Positions 49,909 to 59,314 of a DNA stretch of 64,000 nucleotides are shown piece by piece. This DNA is from Streptomyces sp. TRM49041 (GTDB taxonomy: Bacteria; Actinomycetota; Actinomycetes; Streptomycetales; Streptomycetaceae). Location of the stretch: positions 1 to 64,000 of the forward strand of contig NZ_VSRY01000087.1 in assembly GCF_008271805.1 (NCBI RefSeq), read 5' to 3'. The notes beneath the pieces were generated by a model. The model was not told the DNA's origin and ran no database searches. It worked only from the letters and a program-made list of their open reading frames with translations. Every line of letters begins with the position of its first letter. Positions within the stretch are counted from its first letter, which is position 1. The position numbers were made by a program, and so were the translations under genes.

Positions 49909-50468
49909 GCGCCTTCCCCCCGCTCCCGCAGCACCGCGATCACGCGTTCGCACCAGTCACGGTTGCCCTCCTCGAAGGCGAGGCCGCGCAGACACGTCAG
50001 ATACGGGCCGATGCGCTCGCCGTGCCGCAGGAACTCCTCCTCACTGCGGTCGGCCCCCCGCATCGCACGGAGCAGCTTGCCGAACAGGTCCGCCTTGGCC
50101 TGCGCGAAGGCGGCGCGCTCGGCGAGCTGCGCGATGAGACGGCCGGTGTCGACGTGGTCGGCGGCCTGGACCTTGACGACGAGGTCGTCACGTACGAAGG
50201 AAGGCTTGGCGGAACCGGCCGCGAACTCCTCCAGCTCGGCAAGACCGGCGTCCGTGACCCTGAACAGCCGCTTGTTGGGCCGGTTGTCCTGCACCACCTC
50301 CCGGCCGGCCACCAGCCCGTCGTTCTCCAGCCTGGCCAGCTCGGCGTACAGCTGCTGCGGCCGGGCGTGCCAGAAGTTCGCCACGCCGAGATCGAACGCC
50401 TTCGCCAGCTGGTACCCGCTCAACTCCTCGTCGAGCAGCGCCGCCAGCACGGCATGCCGTAGCGCCAT
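49905..50468 (-). CDS. PadR family transcriptional regulator
   Basis: This 187-residue protein has an N-terminal winged helix (VLAALLDEELSGYQLAKAFD, then HARPQQLYAELARLENDGLV) typical of PadR, and a C-terminal coiled helical dimerisation part (residues about 100-185, RLIAQLAERAAFAQAKADLF). It overlaps the SGNH hydrolase by 4 bases and is divergent from the NTF2-like gene at 50598. The intergenic region holds a palindrome TACTCA-N6-TGAGTA plus one more TACTCA, which may be its operator. PadR proteins usually repress phenolic-acid or drug-resistance genes, but the ligand here is unknown. Confidence 0.88.
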   Translation of the reverse strand: MALRHAVLAALLDEELSGYQLAKAFDLGVANFWHARPQQLYAELARLENDGLVAGREVVQDNRPNKRLFRVTDAGLAELEEFAAGSAKPSFVRDDLVVKVQAADHVDTGRLIAQLAERAAFAQAKADLFGKLLRAMRGADRSEEEFLRHGERIGPYLTCLRGLAFEEGNRDWCERVIAVLRERGEGA

Positions 50469-50545
50469 CGGATCGCCTCCTCAGCCCTTGCCCGCCCGTG
50501 CCGCGTCCCTGTCCCCGCCCCTGTTCCCGGGTGCGTCATCCATGC

Positions 50546-50579
50546 TACTCATCATTCTGACTACTCACATTCATGAGTA
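50546..50579. promoter_or_regulatory. PadR-type operator candidate with three half-sites
   Basis: TACTCA at 50562-50567 and TGAGTA at 50574-50579 form a palindrome with a 6-base spacer, and a third TACTCA lies at 50546-50551 in the same orientation. The element lies between the divergent PadR and NTF2-like genes and could control both. Confidence 0.5.
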
Positions 50580-50597
50580 CCGGTCGAAGGAGGAGCC

Positions 50598-51041
50598 GTG
50601 CCCACAGCAGACCGCTTCCGTGCCGCCGTCGAGAGCCGTGACCTCACCGCCCTGGACGATCTGTTCACCGAGGACATCCGCTTCTACAGCCCGGTCAAGT
50701 TCACGCCCTTCCAGGGCAGGCCGCTGGTCCTGGGACTCTTCCGGGTGCTGCTGCGCACCTTCGAGGACTTCCGTTACATCGGGCACTACGCCGGCACGGC
50801 GGAGACCAGCGCCGACGGGTCGTCCGCTCCCTCGACGACCCTGCTCTTCCGAGCGACCGTGAACGGACGGCGGATCCACGGCGTCGACCTGCTGCACTTC
50901 GACGACGCCGGGAGGATCAAGGAGTTCACGGTGATGGTCCGCCCGCAGTCAGCCGTCCACGCCCTCGGGGAGGCGGTGCTCGCCGGACTGGTCGCCGACG
51001 GGCTGGTCCCGGCGCCGGGCCGGGGGGAACTCGTGCCGTAA
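50598..51041 (+). CDS. NTF2-like (SnoaL-type) protein
   Basis: This small cytoplasmic protein of 147 residues has the NTF2 fold. FRAAVESRDLTALDDLFTED and KFTPFQGRPLVLGLFRVLL are the usual N-terminal helix pair, and GVDLLHFDDAGRIKEFTVMV is the conserved beta-sheet end with Phe-Asp/Gly-Ile-Glu-like spacing. The GTG at 50598 follows GGAGGAGCC. Related proteins are epoxide or polyketide hydrolases or cyclases, or simple binding proteins, so no reaction is assigned. It is divergent from the PadR gene and probably under the same operator. A strong terminator follows. Confidence 0.8.
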   Translation: MPTADRFRAAVESRDLTALDDLFTEDIRFYSPVKFTPFQGRPLVLGLFRVLLRTFEDFRYIGHYAGTAETSADGSSAPSTTLLFRATVNGRRIHGVDLLHFDDAGRIKEFTVMVRPQSAVHALGEAVLAGLVADGLVPAPGRGELVP

Positions 51042-51065
51042 CGGCGAAGCGCGTGCCACAACAGA

Positions 51066-51108
51066 GTCCGGCGGAGGGACGGTCGTCGTGACCGTCCCTC
51101 CGCCGGAC
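51066..51108. terminator. Strong bidirectional terminator
   Basis: A perfect 19-bp stem (GTCCGGCGGAGGGACGGTC and complement) has a 5-base loop. It separates the NTF2-like gene on the plus strand from the fruA end on the minus strand. Confidence 0.9.
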
Positions 51109-51147
51109 CTCCGCAGGACGTCTGGCAGGCCCCTCGTGGCCTCGGGT

Positions 51148-53256
51148 TCAGGCCGCCACCGCGACCTTGTGGCCGGTCTCCGCGGCCGGCTCGCCGTTCG
51201 GCTCCAGGACGGGGGCCTTGCGGGCGCTCTTCAGGAGGATGACCAGCGCGGCGCTGATCACTGTGCCGATGAGGATGGCCAGCAGGTAGAGGAACGGGTG
51301 GCCGATCAGCGGGACGACGAACATGCCGCCGTGCGGGGCGCGCAGGGTGGCCTCGAAGGTCATCGACAGCGCTCCGGTGACCGCGCCGCCCACCATGACC
51401 GACGGGAGGACCCGCAGCGGGTCGGCCGCCGCGAACGGGATCGCGCCCTCGGAGATGAACGACGCGCCGAGCACCCAGGCCGCCTTGCCGTTCTCGCGCT
51501 CCGCCTTCGTGAAGAGTCGACCGCGTACGGCGGTGGCCAGCGCCATCGCCAGCGGCGGCACCATACCGGCGGCCATCACGGCGGCCATGACCTTCAGCGA
51601 ACCCTCGTTGGGGCTGGCCAGGCCGCCCACCGCGAAGGTGTACGCGACCTTGTTGACCGGGCCGCCCAGGTCGAAGCACATCATCAGCCCCAGGATCATG
51701 CCCAGCAGGATCGCGTTCGCGCCGGACAGGCCGGACAGCCAGTCCGTCAGCGCCTTCTGCAACTCGGCGATCGGCTTGCCGACCACCAGGAACATCAGGA
51801 AGCCGACGACCGCCGACGCCACAAGGGGGATGACCACCACCGGCATCATGCCGCGCAGTACGGAGGGGATCTTGAGCCGCCGGATGGCGAGTACGGTCCC
51901 ACCCGCAAGCAGACCTGCCGCCAGGCCGCCCAGGAAGCCAGCGTTGATGGTGAGCGCCACCGCGCCGCCGACGAAGCCGGGCACCAGGCCGGGCCGGTCC
52001 GCCATGCCGTACGCGATGTAGCCCGCAAGCACCGGGACCAGGAACCCGAACGCCAGCTCGCCGATCTGGAACATCAGCGCGGCCCAGCTGTCGACCTGGC
52101 CCCACGCGAAGTGCTCGGCGACGGACGGGGCCTCGTTGATCTCCCAGCCGCCGATGGCGAAGCCCAACGCGATGAGCAGACCGCCCGCCGCGACGAACGG
52201 CACCATGTAACTGACACCGGACATCAGCCACTTGCGCAGCTTCGTGCCGTAGCCCTCGCCCGGTTCGCCCGCCCTGTCCACCGGGGTGCCGGAGGAGGCC
52301 GCGGCCGCGGGGGCGGTCGTCTCGCCGCGCTCCGCCTTGGTCCGGACCTCGTCGATCAGCTCGGCGGCCCTGTTGACACCGGCCTTCACACCGACGTCGA
52401 CGGTGGGCTTCCCCGCGAATCGTTCCTTCTCGCGTACGGCGATGTCATGGGCGAAGATCACGCCGTCCGCGGCGGCGATCAGCGCCGGGTCCAGGCGGTC
52501 GAAGCCGGCTGAGCCCTGCGTCTCGACGCTCACCTCGACCCCGGCGTCCCGCCCCGCCTGCTCCAGCGACTCCGCCGCCATGTAGGTGTGCGCGATGCCC
52601 GTGGGGCAGGAGGCGACCGCGACGATCCGGAAGGGGCGGGCAGGCTCCGGTTCCGGGCCCGGCACCGGCCCCTGGGCCTCCGGCTCCTGAACCTCGGATG
52701 CGTGAACCCGGGCCTCCTGAGCCTCCGGCTCCTGAGCCTGGGGCTCCTGGGCCTCCTGGGCCTGGGGCTCCTGAGCCTCCTGAGCCTGGGGCTCCTCGGG
52801 CTCCTCATCGCCGCGGATCAGCGCCACCGCCCTGCCCGCCTCCGCCGTCGCCCGCAGCGCCGCCGTGAACTCCGCGTCCATCAGGCGCCGCGCCAGCGAC
52901 GACAGGATCGTCAGGTGCGCGTCATCCGCGCCCGCCGGGGCCGCGATCAGGAAGATCAGATCCGCCGGACCGTCGGGAGCGCCGAAGTCGACGCCCTGGG
53001 CCGCGCGACCGAAGGCGAGGGTCGGTTCGGTGACGTGGGTGCTGCGGCAGTGCGGGATGCCGATGCCGCCGTCGAGGCCGGTCGGCATCTGCGCCTCGCG
53101 CGCCGCCACGTCGGCGAGGAAGCCTTCGAGATCCGTGACGCGGCCCAGGCTCACCATGCGCTCGGCGAGCGAACGAACCGCTTCTTCCTTGGACTGCGGG
53201 GCCAGGTCGAGATCGACCAGGTCCGCGGTGATCATTTCGCTCATCGCGGGTTCCAT
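51148..53256 (-). CDS. fruA: PTS fructose-specific EIIA-EIIB-EIIC
   Basis: This gene encodes a 702-residue fructose phosphotransferase transporter with domains A-B-C. EIIA (about 5-147) carries the phosphorylated His69 in GIGIPHCR. EIIB follows, with phosphocysteine C217 in VASCPTGIAHTYM. EIIC (about 330-690) is an integral-membrane domain with FDLGGPVNKVAYTFAVGG. Between A and B, about 150-205, is a Gln/Ala/Glu-Pro repeat linker (PQAQEAQE units). It takes up fructose and forms fructose-1-phosphate, which fruK uses. It starts 7 bases after fruK ends, in the fruR-fruK-fruA operon. Confidence 0.93.
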   Translation of the reverse strand: MEPAMSEMITADLVDLDLAPQSKEEAVRSLAERMVSLGRVTDLEGFLADVAAREAQMPTGLDGGIGIPHCRSTHVTEPTLAFGRAAQGVDFGAPDGPADLIFLIAAPAGADDAHLTILSSLARRLMDAEFTAALRATAEAGRAVALIRGDEEPEEPQAQEAQEPQAQEAQEPQAQEPEAQEARVHASEVQEPEAQGPVPGPEPEPARPFRIVAVASCPTGIAHTYMAAESLEQAGRDAGVEVSVETQGSAGFDRLDPALIAAADGVIFAHDIAVREKERFAGKPTVDVGVKAGVNRAAELIDEVRTKAERGETTAPAAAASSGTPVDRAGEPGEGYGTKLRKWLMSGVSYMVPFVAAGGLLIALGFAIGGWEINEAPSVAEHFAWGQVDSWAALMFQIGELAFGFLVPVLAGYIAYGMADRPGLVPGFVGGAVALTINAGFLGGLAAGLLAGGTVLAIRRLKIPSVLRGMMPVVVIPLVASAVVGFLMFLVVGKPIAELQKALTDWLSGLSGANAILLGMILGLMMCFDLGGPVNKVAYTFAVGGLASPNEGSLKVMAAVMAAGMVPPLAMALATAVRGRLFTKAERENGKAAWVLGASFISEGAIPFAAADPLRVLPSVMVGGAVTGALSMTFEATLRAPHGGMFVVPLIGHPFLYLLAILIGTVISAALVILLKSARKAPVLEPNGEPAAETGHKVAVAA

Positions 53257-53263
53257 CCGCTCG

Positions 53264-54202
53264 TCACTCGGTGAGTGCTCGGTCGAGGGGGACGTCGGCG
53301 GTCACGGTGACCGCCGCCGGTTTCAGGTGGGCGGGCGTCGGCATCTCGCTGCCCGGCAGCTGGACGGCGGCGGCGCCGTGGGCGACGGCGGCGGCCAGCG
53401 CCTCCGGGCCTTCCCCGCCCGCCGCGAGGAAGCCCGCCAGGGACGCGTCGCCGGCGCCGACGTTGCTGCGTACGGCGGTCACGGTGGCGTTGCCGTACCA
53501 GGCGCCCGCGGCGGAGACGAGGAGCTGGCCGTCCGCGCCGAGGCTGGCGAGCACGGCGCCTGCGCCGTGCTCGCGCAGTTCCTCGGCGGCCTTGACCGCG
53601 TCGCCGACGGTGGAGAGGGGCCGGCCGACCGCTTCGGCGAGCTCCTCGGCGTTGGGCTTGACCACGTCGGGCCGGCCGCGCAGGGCGACCAGCAGCGACG
53701 GCCCGGACGTATCGAGCGCGACCCGGGAGCCGTGGCCGTGGGCGCGGGTGGCCAGGTCGGCGTACCAGGTGTCGGCGAGGCCCCCGGGGAGGCTGCCGCA
53801 GCAGGTGACCCAGTCGGCGACGGGCGCGTGGACGCCGACCGCCGCGAGGATGGCCTCGGACTCGCCGGGGGTGAGGTCCGGGCCCGGCGCGTTGACCTTG
53901 GTGAGGGTGCCGTCGGGCTCGGCGATGGCGATGTTGGAACGGGTGTGGCCGCTGATACGTACGGGGGCGACCTCGATGTTCTGCCGGGCGAGCAGATCCG
54001 CGACCAGGGCGCCGGGCGCGCCGCCGAGGGGGACGACCGCGAGGGTGCGGTGTCCGGCCGCGGCCGCGGCGCGGGAGACGTTGACGCCCTTGCCGCCGGG
54101 GTCCATCCGTTCGCCCGTCGCGCGCAGCACCTCGCCGCGCTCCAGAGCCGGGACCTCGTAGGTCCGGTCCAGGGAGGGGTTGGGGGTGACGGTGAGGATC
54201 AT
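53264..54202 (-). CDS. fruK: 1-phosphofructokinase
   Basis: This 312-residue PfkB-family kinase phosphorylates fructose-1-phosphate to fructose-1,6-bisphosphate with ATP. The sequence MILTVTPNPSLDRTYEVPAL is the typical PfkB opening, MDPGGKGVNVSRAAAAAGH is signature 1 near residue 35, and NVGAGDASLAGFLAAGG is signature 2 with the catalytic Asp near residue 257. The ATG at 54202 overlaps the fruR stop (ATGA). It lies between the repressor and the PTS transporter, which gives a complete fructose uptake operon. Confidence 0.93.
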   Translation of the reverse strand: MILTVTPNPSLDRTYEVPALERGEVLRATGERMDPGGKGVNVSRAAAAAGHRTLAVVPLGGAPGALVADLLARQNIEVAPVRISGHTRSNIAIAEPDGTLTKVNAPGPDLTPGESEAILAAVGVHAPVADWVTCCGSLPGGLADTWYADLATRAHGHGSRVALDTSGPSLLVALRGRPDVVKPNAEELAEAVGRPLSTVGDAVKAAEELREHGAGAVLASLGADGQLLVSAAGAWYGNATVTAVRSNVGAGDASLAGFLAAGGEGPEALAAAVAHGAAAVQLPGSEMPTPAHLKPAAVTVTADVPLDRALTE

Positions 54203-54960
54203 GCGCGTACGACTTCCGTTCCTGCGGCCTCGATGGCCGCCGTGTCCTGGGGGCTGAGCCCCTTGTCGGTGATGAGCAGGTCGACGTCGGTCAGGTCGCC
54301 GAAGCGGGCGAAGTGGTCCTGGCCGTGCTTGGCGGAGTCGGCGAGCAGGACGACGCGCCGCGCGGCGGTGACGATGGCCCGTTTGACGGCGGCCTCGGCC
54401 AGGTCGGGGGTGGTGAGTCCGTGGGCGAGGGAGAACCCGTTGGCGCCGACGAAGACGACGTCGGCGCGGATCTGCGCGTACGAGCGCAGCGCCCACGCGT
54501 CGACGGCGGCGCGGGTGCGGTGCCGGACGCGGCCGCCGACCAGGTGCAGTGAGATGCCCGGGTGGTCGGCGAGCCGGGCGGCGGTCGTCAGGGCGTGGGT
54601 GACGACGGTGAGCGAGCAGTCCAGCGGGAGGCCGGCGGCCATCCGCCCGACCGAGGAGCCGGCGTCGAGGATGACGCTGCCCTCCGCAGGCAGCTCGGCG
54701 AGGGCGGCCCGCGCGATGCGGTCCTTCTCGTCGGCTGCCGTGGACTCGCGCTCCGCGAGATCGGGCTCGAAGTCGAGCCGGCCCGCCGGGATGGCCCCGC
54801 CGTGCACGCGGCGTACCAGTCCGGCCCGGTCGAGGGCCTTCAGGTCGCGCCGGATGGTTTCGGCGGTGACCCGGAACTCCTCGGCGAGGGAGAGCACGTC
54901 GACCCGGCCGCTGTCGCGGGCGAGGCGCAGGATCTGCTGCTGGCGCTCCGGTGCGTACAT
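54199..54960 (-). CDS. fruR: DeoR-family repressor, fructose operon regulator
   Basis: This 253-residue regulator has an N-terminal winged HTH (QQQILRLARDSGRVDVLSLA, then EEFRVTAETIRRDLKALDRA, ending RRVHGGAIPAG), followed by the DeoR C-terminal sensor domain with ADEKDRIARAALAELPAEGS and VILDAGSS, and the sugar-phosphate binding VFVGANGFSLAHGL. It overlaps fruK by 4 bases. Autogenous control by fructose-1-phosphate is the family rule, inferred here. An inverted repeat in its upstream region is the putative operator. Confidence 0.9.
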   Translation of the reverse strand: MYAPERQQQILRLARDSGRVDVLSLAEEFRVTAETIRRDLKALDRAGLVRRVHGGAIPAGRLDFEPDLAERESTAADEKDRIARAALAELPAEGSVILDAGSSVGRMAAGLPLDCSLTVVTHALTTAARLADHPGISLHLVGGRVRHRTRAAVDAWALRSYAQIRADVVFVGANGFSLAHGLTTPDLAEAAVKRAIVTAARRVVLLADSAKHGQDHFARFGDLTDVDLLITDKGLSPQDTAAIEAAGTEVVRA

Positions 54961-55055
54961 GTCCGTTTACATCCGTTCGTGACCGAACCTGTGGTTCTTC
55001 CAGCAGGCTACGCCGCGACGCGCATGAAGTAAACAGAGTCGGGCATTAAACGGAC
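54961..55055. promoter_or_regulatory. fruR upstream region with 9-bp inverted repeat
   Basis: GTCCGTTTA (54961-54969, touching the fruR start codon) and its exact complement TAAACGGAC (55047-55055) flank the promoter region; a further GTTCG-TGAC-CGAAC palindrome lies at 54974-54987. These may be FruR sites. Two TAAAC copies and two AGTCGGGC copies also lie at 55030-55066. Confidence 0.4.
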
Positions 55056-55165
55056 ACAGTCGGGCGTGAGTGATCTTGGGTTGGTAGGGCGTGCGCCGGA
55101 GCCCGGCCGGGGTCTTCGCTCTCCCGGCCGGGCTCCGGCCTCCGTGGTTCGACGTGCGGCGCGGG

Positions 55166-56878
55166 TCAGCGCACCGCCAGCGCGGACTTCTCCGCCTCGC
55201 CCGCGGAGCCGGCCTCGCCCGCCGAACCCGTCGAGCCCGCCGCCGAACCCGCCGGGCCCGCCTCGGCCGCCGCGAGCGACTCGGACTCCGTCCGCCGCGG
55301 CACCACGACGTCCGCGCCCTTCGCCTCCGCGCCCTCCGCGTCACCGCCCTCCACGTGCTGCTTCGGCCTGGCCGGCAGCGCGAACATCACCAGGAACACC
55401 ACACCCAGCACCGCAATCACCCAGCCCATCGCTCCCGTGAACGCCTCGGCCACCGCACGCCCCGCGCCCGTCGGCACGAAGACCACCGACACCAGGCCGA
55501 GCCCGAGCGCATTGCCCAGCTGCATCACGGAGTTGACGATCCCGGACGCCGAACCCGAGTGCTCGCGCGGCACGTCCGACAGCACCGCGTCCGTCAGCGG
55601 AGCCACGACCAGGCCCATGCCCGCGCCCATCACCAGCAGCGGCAGCGCCATCTGCCAGGACTCGATGCCCATGCCGTACCGGTCCGCCTCCCACATGTAC
55701 AGACCGACACCGGCGATCATCGTCAGCGCGCCCGCCTGGAGCACCTTCCGGCCGAAGCGCGGCACCAGCTTCTGCACGGAGACCCCCGCCGCCACCGACA
55801 CCGCTATCGAGAACGGCACACCGGTGAGACCCGCGCGCAGCGCGCTCCAGCCGAGCCCGATCTGCATGTACATCGTCCAGACCAGGAAGTAGATGCCGAG
55901 CACGATCCCGAAGGTCAGCTGGACGGCGACACCCGCGGCGAAGCTCTTCACACGGAACAGGGACAGTTCGACGAGCGGTGAGCCGTCGCGCCGCGCCTTG
56001 TGCTTCTCGTACGCCACGAACGCCGCGAACACCGGGACGGAGGCCGCCATCATGACGAAGCACCAGGCCGGCCAGTCCAGCTCGGCGCCGCGCGTCAGCG
56101 GGTACATCAGCAGCAGCATGGCGCTGATCGCGACGACGACACCCGGCAGGTCGAGGCGGAGGGCCTTCGGGGCCTTCGACTCGGTGATGAAGGCGCGGCC
56201 GAGGACCAGCGCGGCGACGCCGACGGGCAGGTTGATCAGGAAGATCGGCCGCCAGCCGAGGCCGAACAGGTCCCACTGGGTGAGCAGCGCGCCCAGCAGC
56301 GGCCCGGACACGGCGCCGAGCCCGATGATCGCGCCGAACAGCCCGAAGACCTTGCCACGCTCGTGCGCGGGGAAGGTGGCGTGCACGATCGACAGCACCT
56401 GCGGGACCATCAGTGCCGCCGTGGCGCCCTGCAGGACGCGGGAGGCGACCAGCATGTCCGGGCCGGTGGCGAACCCGCAGAGCGCGGAGGCGACGGTGAA
56501 GCCGCCGACGCCGACGAGGAACAGCCGCTTGCGGCCGTGGATGTCGCCGAGGCGGCCACCCGTGATCAGACCGGCGGCGAAGGCGAGCGCGTAACCGGCG
56601 GTGATCCACTGGATGGCCCCGAAGGTCGCGCCGAGGTCCCGCTGGATCGCGGGGATGGCGATGTTGACGATCGTGACGTCGACCAGGTCCATGAAGGCAG
56701 CGGTCATGACGATGGCGAGGGCGAACCAGCGACGGCGGTCCGCCACGGGCACGGCGGGCGTCGGGGGCACGGCGGGCGTCGGGGGCACGGCGGCCGTCGG
56801 GGGCACGGCGGCCGTCGCCCCGGAGGTCGTGAGGGTGGTCGGGTTCTGCGAGGTCATGCCGGAGAAGCTAGGCGGCAT
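55166..56878 (-). CDS. MFS drug exporter, EmrB/QacA-type
   Basis: This is a predicted 14-helix drug:H+ antiporter of about 571 residues. RRWFALAIVMTAAFMDLVDV is the start of the first helix, GGRLGDIHGRKRLFLVGVGG matches the MFS loop 2-3 motif, and LVASRVLQGATAALMVPQVL is the DHA2-type motif C region. A Pro/Val/Ala-rich N-terminal repeat precedes the membrane part and a Ser/Gly/Ala-rich tail ends it. Starts are ATG 56878 or 56857. It is divergent from the WYL regulator gene, and their shared intergenic region holds a perfect palindrome, so the two probably form a regulator-efflux pair. The substrate is unknown. Confidence 0.88.
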   Translation of the reverse strand: MPPSFSGMTSQNPTTLTTSGATAAVPPTAAVPPTPAVPPTPAVPVADRRRWFALAIVMTAAFMDLVDVTIVNIAIPAIQRDLGATFGAIQWITAGYALAFAAGLITGGRLGDIHGRKRLFLVGVGGFTVASALCGFATGPDMLVASRVLQGATAALMVPQVLSIVHATFPAHERGKVFGLFGAIIGLGAVSGPLLGALLTQWDLFGLGWRPIFLINLPVGVAALVLGRAFITESKAPKALRLDLPGVVVAISAMLLLMYPLTRGAELDWPAWCFVMMAASVPVFAAFVAYEKHKARRDGSPLVELSLFRVKSFAAGVAVQLTFGIVLGIYFLVWTMYMQIGLGWSALRAGLTGVPFSIAVSVAAGVSVQKLVPRFGRKVLQAGALTMIAGVGLYMWEADRYGMGIESWQMALPLLVMGAGMGLVVAPLTDAVLSDVPREHSGSASGIVNSVMQLGNALGLGLVSVVFVPTGAGRAVAEAFTGAMGWVIAVLGVVFLVMFALPARPKQHVEGGDAEGAEAKGADVVVPRRTESESLAAAEAGPAGSAAGSTGSAGEAGSAGEAEKSALAVR

Positions 56879-56879
56879 G

Positions 56880-56898
56880 TAGGACAGAACACGTCCTA
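56880..56898. promoter_or_regulatory. Palindrome TAGGAC-N7-GTCCTA between MFS and WYL genes
   Basis: TAGGAC at 56880-56885 and GTCCTA at 56893-56898 form a 6-bp-arm perfect inverted repeat in the tiny divergent intergenic region, abutting the MFS start. It is the obvious operator candidate for the divergent WYL-domain regulator. Confidence 0.55.
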
Positions 56899-56920
56899 AT
56901 GGCGAGGGATGCTGGACGGC

Positions 56921-57892
56921 ATGACGGACACACCGGCACGTCTCCTGAAACTGCTGTCCCTTCTCCAGACACCACGCGAGTGGCCCGGCAGCGAGCTCGC
57001 CGAACGGCTTGAGGTCAGTCCGCGCACGATCCGACGGGACGTCGACCGGCTGCGGGACCTCGGCTACCCGGTCGAGTCGACGAGGGGCGCGGTGGGCGGA
57101 TACCGGCTGGTCGCCGGTACCGCGATGCCTCCGCTGCTGCTGGACGACGAGGAGGCCGTCGCCATCGCGGTGGGCCTGCGCGCGGGGGCCGGGCACGCCA
57201 TCGAGGGCATTGAGGAGGCCGCCGTACGGGCGCTGGCGAAGCTGGAGCAGGTGCTGCCGTCGCGGCTGCGGCACCGGGTGTCCACGCTCCAGAGCGCGAC
57301 GATCCCGCTGACCCGCGGCGACGGCGCGACGGTCGACCCGCGCACGCTGACCACGCTGGCCTCGGCGGTGACCGGGCGGGAACGGCTGCGGTTCGGGTAC
57401 CGGGCGAGGGACGGGGCCGAGTCGCGGCGGCAGGTGGAGCCGTACCGGCTGGTGTCCACCGGGCACCGCTGGTACCTGGTGGCGTACGACCTGGGGCGGG
57501 AGGACTGGCGGACGTTCCGCGTCGACCGGGTGGAGGAGCCGTTCGCGACGGGGGCCCGGTTCGTGCCGCGGGAGCTGCCCGGCGGGGACGCGGCGGAACT
57601 GCTGGGGCAGTCGCTGTGGCGGGGCCGGCAGGAGAGGACGGAGGATCTGGATGTGGACGTCACGTTCGACGCGCCGGCGTCCTTCGTGGCGGCGCGGCTG
57701 CCCGCGCATCTGGCGCCGGAGGCGACAGGGGACGAAACCTGCCGGGTACGGGCCCGGGTGACGGATTCGGTGGAGTGGGTGGCGGTGCGGCTGGCGCTGG
57801 TGGACCGGTGCTTCACCGTGCACGGGCCGGAGGCGCTGGTCTCGTGCGTGACCGGGCTGGGCGCCCGACTGACCCGCGCCGTCCGGAACTGA
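56921..57892 (+). CDS. HTH/WYL-domain (YafY/DeoR-type) transcriptional regulator
   Basis: This is a 323-residue regulator. The N-terminal winged HTH (RLLKLLSLLQTPREWPGSEL then RLEVSPRTIRRDVDRLRDLG) is followed by the WYL region (about 150-230, REQ-like VSTGHRWYLVAYDLGREDWR, FRVDRVEEPF) and a C-terminal WCX domain. The ATG at 56921 is preferred to one at 56909, which overlaps its own ribosome site. It is divergent from the MFS exporter and the palindrome between them is its likely operator. WYL domains bind ligands or nucleic acids, and the signal here is unknown. Confidence 0.88.
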   Translation: MTDTPARLLKLLSLLQTPREWPGSELAERLEVSPRTIRRDVDRLRDLGYPVESTRGAVGGYRLVAGTAMPPLLLDDEEAVAIAVGLRAGAGHAIEGIEEAAVRALAKLEQVLPSRLRHRVSTLQSATIPLTRGDGATVDPRTLTTLASAVTGRERLRFGYRARDGAESRRQVEPYRLVSTGHRWYLVAYDLGREDWRTFRVDRVEEPFATGARFVPRELPGGDAAELLGQSLWRGRQERTEDLDVDVTFDAPASFVAARLPAHLAPEATGDETCRVRARVTDSVEWVAVRLALVDRCFTVHGPEALVSCVTGLGARLTRAVRN

Positions 57893-58164
57893 ACGAGCCG
57901 GGCGGGCCCCAGGGCCCCGCCGCCGGAAGGCGGCGCCAGAGCCCCCAGTCGCCAGAGCCCCCCAGTCGCCGCCAGAGCCCCCCGGTCCCCGAAGGCCGGC
58001 ACCCGTCTCCGGAAGGCAGCGGCCCACGCCGGAGACCGCGGCGCCCTGTCGCCGGACAGGCCGCAGCGCCCCGCCGGGGGGGGATGGCGAGACGCTGCGG
58101 GTGGGCCACCGCCCCGCCCCTGGGGGGATCCGGGCAGGACGGTGGGTCTGGGGGAGCCGGGCGG
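57893..58164. other. Gap with imperfect CCAGAGCCCCCCAGTCG repeats
   Basis: This 272-base gap after the WYL gene contains three tandem, imperfect ~16-18-base units of GCCAGAGCCCCCCAGTC type at about 57937-57990. No gene is supported. Confidence 0.5.
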
Positions 58165-59163
<999 letters not shown>

Positions 59164-59314
59164 GCGAGCTCCCTTACTGAGTAGGTCGCGACACCCTTCC
59201 GGGTGCCCTGCATCCGACGGAAACAACGACTGGAATCCGGACAGAATTCCCATGCCGACCATCGATTTTCGAGATCATGCAGTACCCTGTGCCGCCACAA
59301 CGGGAGGGTGCGCG

